Origin: Eubacterium sp.
GTDB lineage: Bacteria > Bacillota_A > Clostridia > Lachnospirales > Lachnospiraceae
Assembly: GCA_017475785.1 (NCBI GenBank)
Contig: JAFVEX010000128.1
Coordinates: 1 to 17,198 of the forward strand
Direction: 5' to 3'
DNA: 17,198 nt
Translations under genes and position numbers: made by a program
The notes under the pieces: generated by a model
What the model was told of the DNA's origin: nothing
What the model saw: the letters and a program-made list of their open reading frames with translations, nothing else
The model's database searches: none
Part shown: positions 14,642 to 17,198 of the stretch, piece after piece
Layout: every line of letters starts with the position of its first letter
Position numbering within the stretch: position 1 is the first letter of the stretch

Positions 14642-15511
14642 TTACAGCTGCTCTCCGGTGAGGAGTGTGTACGCCTCCAGATATTTTTCGATGGTCTTGT
14701 CGATGACATCCTGCGGCAGGTTGTAGTCGCTGTCCGGGTTTGCCTTGAGCCAGTCGCGGACAAACTGCTTGTCGAAGGACGGCTGGCCGTGGCCGGGCTC
14801 ATAGCCTTCCTGCGGCCAGAAGCGGCTGCTGTCGGGTGTCAGCATCTCGTCGCCGAGGACAATGTTTCCGTCCTCATCCAGCCCGAATTCAAACTTGGTG
14901 TCAGCAATGATAATGCCGTGCTCCAGCGCGTAGTCTGCGCACTTCTTATAGAGCGCGATTGTGCAGTCGCGGATGGTTTTCGCGTATTCCTCGCCCTTGC
15001 CCGGGAACGCAGCTTCCAGCACTTCGATACTGCGCTCATAGCTGATGTTCTCGTCGTGATCGCCGATTTCCGCCTTTGTGCTGGGTGTGTAGATCGGCTC
15101 TGGCAGCTTGTCGCATTCTTCCAGCCCGCGTGGAAGCTCAATGCCGCAGACGGTGCCGTTTTCCTGATAGCTGGCCCAGCCGCTTCCTGTGATATAGCCG
15201 CGCACGATGCACTCGATCGGGAGCATGGTCAGCTTGCGGCAGAGCATGCTGTTGCCCTCGAACTGCGGCTGGCGGAAGAATTCCGGCATGTCAGCGGTGT
15301 CGACGCTGAGCATGTGGTTTGGCAGGATGTCTTTCGTGTAGTCGAACCAGAATTTTGACATCTGCGTCAGAACGGCGCCCTTCTTAACGATCTGATTTTT
15401 CAGAATCACGTCAAACGCGGAGATCCGGTCGGTCGCGACCATAATCAGATTTTCTCCGACATCGTAAATTTCACGGACTTTGCCCTCTTTGACAGGCTGA
15501 TAAGTTTGCAT
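14642..15511 (-). CDS. purC: Phosphoribosylaminoimidazole-succinocarboxamide (SAICAR) synthase
   Basis: PurC catalyses the ATP-dependent joining of CAIR and aspartate to give SAICAR in de novo purine synthesis, in the cytoplasm. At 289 residues it is the long, yeast-ADE1-like form rather than the roughly 240-residue E. coli/B. subtilis form. Visible family motifs are GKVREIYDV (10-18), TDRISAFD (27-34), LPIECIVRGYITGSGW (97-112, first PROSITE-type signature) and IADTKFEFG (202-210, second signature), followed by GDEMLTPDSSRFW. The ATG is preceded by GGAGG at 15520-15524 with 8-nt spacing. It is transcribed alone, from the promoter at 15604-15631, opposite to both neighbours; no other pur genes are in the window. 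Confidence 0.97.
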   Translation of the reverse strand: MQTYQPVKEGKVREIYDVGENLIMVATDRISAFDVILKNQIVKKGAVLTQMSKFWFDYTKDILPNHMLSVDTADMPEFFRQPQFEGNSMLCRKLTMLPIECIVRGYITGSGWASYQENGTVCGIELPRGLEECDKLPEPIYTPSTKAEIGDHDENISYERSIEVLEAAFPGKGEEYAKTIRDCTIALYKKCADYALEHGIIIADTKFEFGLDEDGNIVLGDEMLTPDSSRFWPQEGYEPGHGQPSFDKQFVRDWLKANPDSDYNLPQDVIDKTIEKYLEAYTLLTGEQL

Positions 15512-15603
15512 TTGCTGAACCTCCAGAATGCTTTGTTCAATCGAACGTGGAAGGAAGCGTGACGGAAGCCCGCACAGTTCCTAAAATGATGAATACATAA
15601 AGA

Positions 15604-15631
15604 AGTATAGCATATTTCGGCACTTTGTAAA
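15604..15631 (-). promoter_or_regulatory. purC promoter (extended -10)
   Basis: On the minus strand TTTACA (15631-15626), a 16-bp spacer and TATACT (15609-15604) form a near-consensus sigma-A promoter with an extended TGC before the -10. It predicts a transcript start near 15597 and an 85-nt leader before the purC ATG. Confidence 0.75.
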
Positions 15632-15729
15632 GAAGAATTCCGGGTGCTGGATGCTCCTGCTTTCAGATGTTTTTTGCCGGGTTATGGGATCTTTTATGGA
15701 TTCTTTAGAAATTGCTCCCCGTGTATGGT

Positions 15730-15758
15730 TTGTATGCGGATAACAAGTATGATAGAAT
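15730..15758 (+). promoter_or_regulatory. Promoter candidate for the hydroxyacid dehydrogenase / flavin reductase pair
   Basis: TTGTAT (15730-15735), a 17-bp spacer and TAGAAT (15753-15758), with TGA just before the -10 giving an extended element. The predicted start near 15765 leaves about 87 nt before the ATG at 15852. Confidence 0.6.
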
Positions 15759-15851
15759 GTAACTGTTCAGCACAGCCCGAAGCACTTGCTGCTGAGGGCG
15801 TAAGAATATGATTCAGAAGTGCGGTTTCATGGGCATATTTCCGGAGAGAGT

Positions 15852-16823
15852 ATGACAAAGAAAAAAGCTGTAAATCTTGAGGCTTCCGCAGTGAATCCCG
15901 GAGATCTTTCCTGGGATCCGGTGACCGCGGTGTGCCTTGTCCGCTCGTATGACAATACGGTGGAGGAAGAAAAATGGGACAGGATCCAAGACGCGGAGAT
16001 TGTCCTGACAAATAAGGTGATCATTGACGAAGCGGTCTTTGAACGATTTCCGCAGATCCGGTATGTGGGTGTCTGCGCGACCGGTTATAATGTCGTAGAT
16101 CTGAAGGCGGCCAGGGAACGAGGGATTACCGTGACAAATGTGCCGGCCTACAGCACGGATTCAGTGGCGCAGCATACGTTCGCGCTGCTTCTGGATCTCT
16201 GTTCCAAAGTGACGCTGCATGACGAGAGCGTGCGGGCCGGAGACTGGAGCAGAGTGCAGACCTTCTGCTATTGGAAGGCGCCGGTCATCGAGATCGCGGG
16301 AAAAACGATCGGAATCTATGGATATGGAAACATCGGCAGAACCGTGGCGCGGATCGCGAAGAGTTTTGGGATGCAGGTACTGGTGTACACGGCGCATCCG
16401 GAAAAGTATCTTGATCACGCGGACGGGCAGCTTACGTTTACGGATGAGGAAACCTTGTTCCGGCAGTCGGATTTTATCACATTTCACTGTCCGCTGACCC
16501 CGGAGACCGACAGGCTGGTGCGGAAGGAGAACATTGCCCGGATGCGGGACGGCGTCATTTTGATTAACGTCGCGCGCGGCGGGCTTGTATGCGAAGCAGA
16601 TCTCGCGGAGGCGCTCCGGTCGGGCAAGGTCGGAGGCGCCGGGCTGGATGTCGTCGCGGAGGAACCGATGCCTGCGGACAGCCCGCTGGCCGGTGTTCCA
16701 AACCTGATCATCACGCCGCACATTGCCTGGGCAAGCAGTGAGGCGAGAACCCGGCTGATCAATATCGTAGCTGAAAACATTCGCGGGTGGCTGGAAGGAA
16801 AGCCGCAGAACGTCGTGAATTGA
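15852..16823 (+). CDS. D-2-hydroxyacid dehydrogenase, glycerate/hydroxypyruvate type (323 aa)
   Basis: This is an NAD(P)-dependent reductase of 2-oxo acids (for example hydroxypyruvate to D-glycerate), cytoplasmic. The opening AVNPGDLSWDP and the segments VGVCATGYNVVDL and VTNVPAYSTDSVAQHTFAL are typical of the glycerate-dehydrogenase branch. The Rossmann nucleotide loop is G157-Y-G-N-I-G162. The catalytic triad of the family is present as R242 (NVARGG), E271 (EEP) and H290 (TPHIAW). Length is normal for the family. ATG 15852 is preferred, with GGAGAGAG just upstream and a family-like N-terminus; an in-frame GTG at 15819 would add 11 unlikely residues. A flavin-reductase-family gene follows after 22 nt, so the two are probably co-transcribed. 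The exact substrate is not determined by sequence. Confidence 0.92.
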   Translation: MTKKKAVNLEASAVNPGDLSWDPVTAVCLVRSYDNTVEEEKWDRIQDAEIVLTNKVIIDEAVFERFPQIRYVGVCATGYNVVDLKAARERGITVTNVPAYSTDSVAQHTFALLLDLCSKVTLHDESVRAGDWSRVQTFCYWKAPVIEIAGKTIGIYGYGNIGRTVARIAKSFGMQVLVYTAHPEKYLDHADGQLTFTDEETLFRQSDFITFHCPLTPETDRLVRKENIARMRDGVILINVARGGLVCEADLAEALRSGKVGGAGLDVVAEEPMPADSPLAGVPNLIITPHIAWASSEARTRLINIVAENIRGWLEGKPQNVVN

Positions 16824-16845
16824 AAAGAGGACAGGTGCAGAAGAT

Positions 16846-17198
16846 ATGTTGATTTCAGCTGTAAACGTTGAAGATACACAAGATAGCAGAGAAGTAAAGA
16901 GGAACGCGTCAGAAAAGCAGGCGGAAAAGCGCGCGGAGAAAAAACGGAGAGGGCTTGTCAAACCGAAGAAGGTCTCTTTTGAGAAGCCGGGCAATTTCCT
17001 GTATCCGGTGCCGCCTGTGATGGTAAGCTGTGCCTGTGAGGGTTACGCGCCGAACATTCTGACGGTCGCATGGGCAGGGACGATCTGTTCCGATCCGCCG
17101 ATGGTCTCGATTTCTGTCAAACCGGAGCGTCACTCCTATGAGATGATCAAGGCCTCCGGCGAATTTGTAGTGAATCTCACAAGCAAAAAGCTGGCATA
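16846..17198 (+). CDS. Flavin reductase-like (FMN-binding split barrel) family protein, 3' truncated by the window
   Basis: The frame stays open from ATG 16846 to the right edge (117 codons). From about residue 43 it matches the flavin-reductase-like family: KPGNFLYPVPPVMVSC, then GYAPNILTVAWAGTICSDPP, then VSISVKPERHSYEMI and SGEFVVNL, the opening strands of the FMN-binding split barrel. The first 42 or so residues are an unusual Lys/Glu/Arg-rich extension not typical of the family. The start is supported by AGGTG (16833-16837) at 8-nt spacing; no later in-frame ATG exists before the core. Such proteins reduce flavins or use FMN for oxidoreduction, and the specific activity is unknown. It is likely in one operon with the preceding dehydrogenase. 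Confidence 0.88.
   Translation, partial: MLISAVNVEDTQDSREVKRNASEKQAEKRAEKKRRGLVKPKKVSFEKPGNFLYPVPPVMVSCACEGYAPNILTVAWAGTICSDPPMVSISVKPERHSYEMIKASGEFVVNLTSKKLA

Larger units (their letters stand above)
15512..15851. other. Divergent intergenic region between purC and the hydroxyacid dehydrogenase gene
   Basis: This gene-free stretch of 340 bases holds the purC leader (with a small GTTC-AATC-GAAC inverted repeat at 15535-15546), the minus-strand purC promoter, a plus-strand promoter candidate and the leader of the dehydrogenase gene. I see nothing else in 15632-15729, and no riboswitch fold is obvious. Confidence 0.6.

Noticed and set aside
15535..15546. Possible PurR box (GTTC-AATC-GAAC, with a CGAAC core) in the purC leader
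   Set aside because: A single short match with no second box in inverted orientation; too weak to call purine control.
15819..15851. GTG start giving an 11-residue longer hydroxyacid dehydrogenase
   Set aside because: No ribosome binding site precedes it, while ATG 15852 follows GGAGAGAG and gives the usual family N-terminus.

Overview
The window looks like a chromosomal stretch from a gut-type Bacillota, most likely Lachnospiraceae (Clostridia), of roughly 50% GC. The evidence is the combination of a huge secreted LRR/NEAT/FIVAR surface protein ending in a lysine-rich BspA-like (LRR_5) domain, Rpn-type PD-(D/E)XK nuclease remnants, a clostridial AAA-ATPase/PD-(D/E)XK fusion, and a long-type PurC. 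No tRNA, rRNA, CRISPR array or intact insertion sequence was seen.

Accessory half (1-8770): the left edge holds the 3' end of a gene whose product ends in a heptad coiled coil, typical of Rpn-family nucleases. It is followed by a gene-free leader and then a 2023-residue exported surface protein (544-6615) ending at a strong hairpin terminator. A short decayed fragment that also resembles the Rpn family follows (6890-7048). Next come three small abutting palindromes and an AAA-ATPase/PD-(D/E)XK nuclease fusion gene (7132-8730) with its own intrinsic terminator.

Transport/regulation half (8971-14560): five tightly spaced plus-strand genes form a probable operon. Two neighbouring genes encode diverged regulators with DtxR-like N-terminal halves and unrecognised C-terminal domains. 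They are followed by a YbaN/DUF454 membrane-protein gene broken by a one-base frameshift, then the two subunits of a heterodimeric CydDC-like ABC exporter. An 18-bp inverted repeat resembling DtxR-family operators lies just upstream of the first regulator. A related 18-bp inverted repeat lies in the leader of the NEAT-domain surface protein, which suggests, but does not prove, common (metal- or heme-linked?) control.

Housekeeping end (14560-17198): purC (SAICAR synthase) is on the minus strand with a good extended -10 promoter. It diverges from a D-2-hydroxyacid (glycerate-type) dehydrogenase gene followed 22 nt later by a flavin-reductase-family gene that runs off the window.
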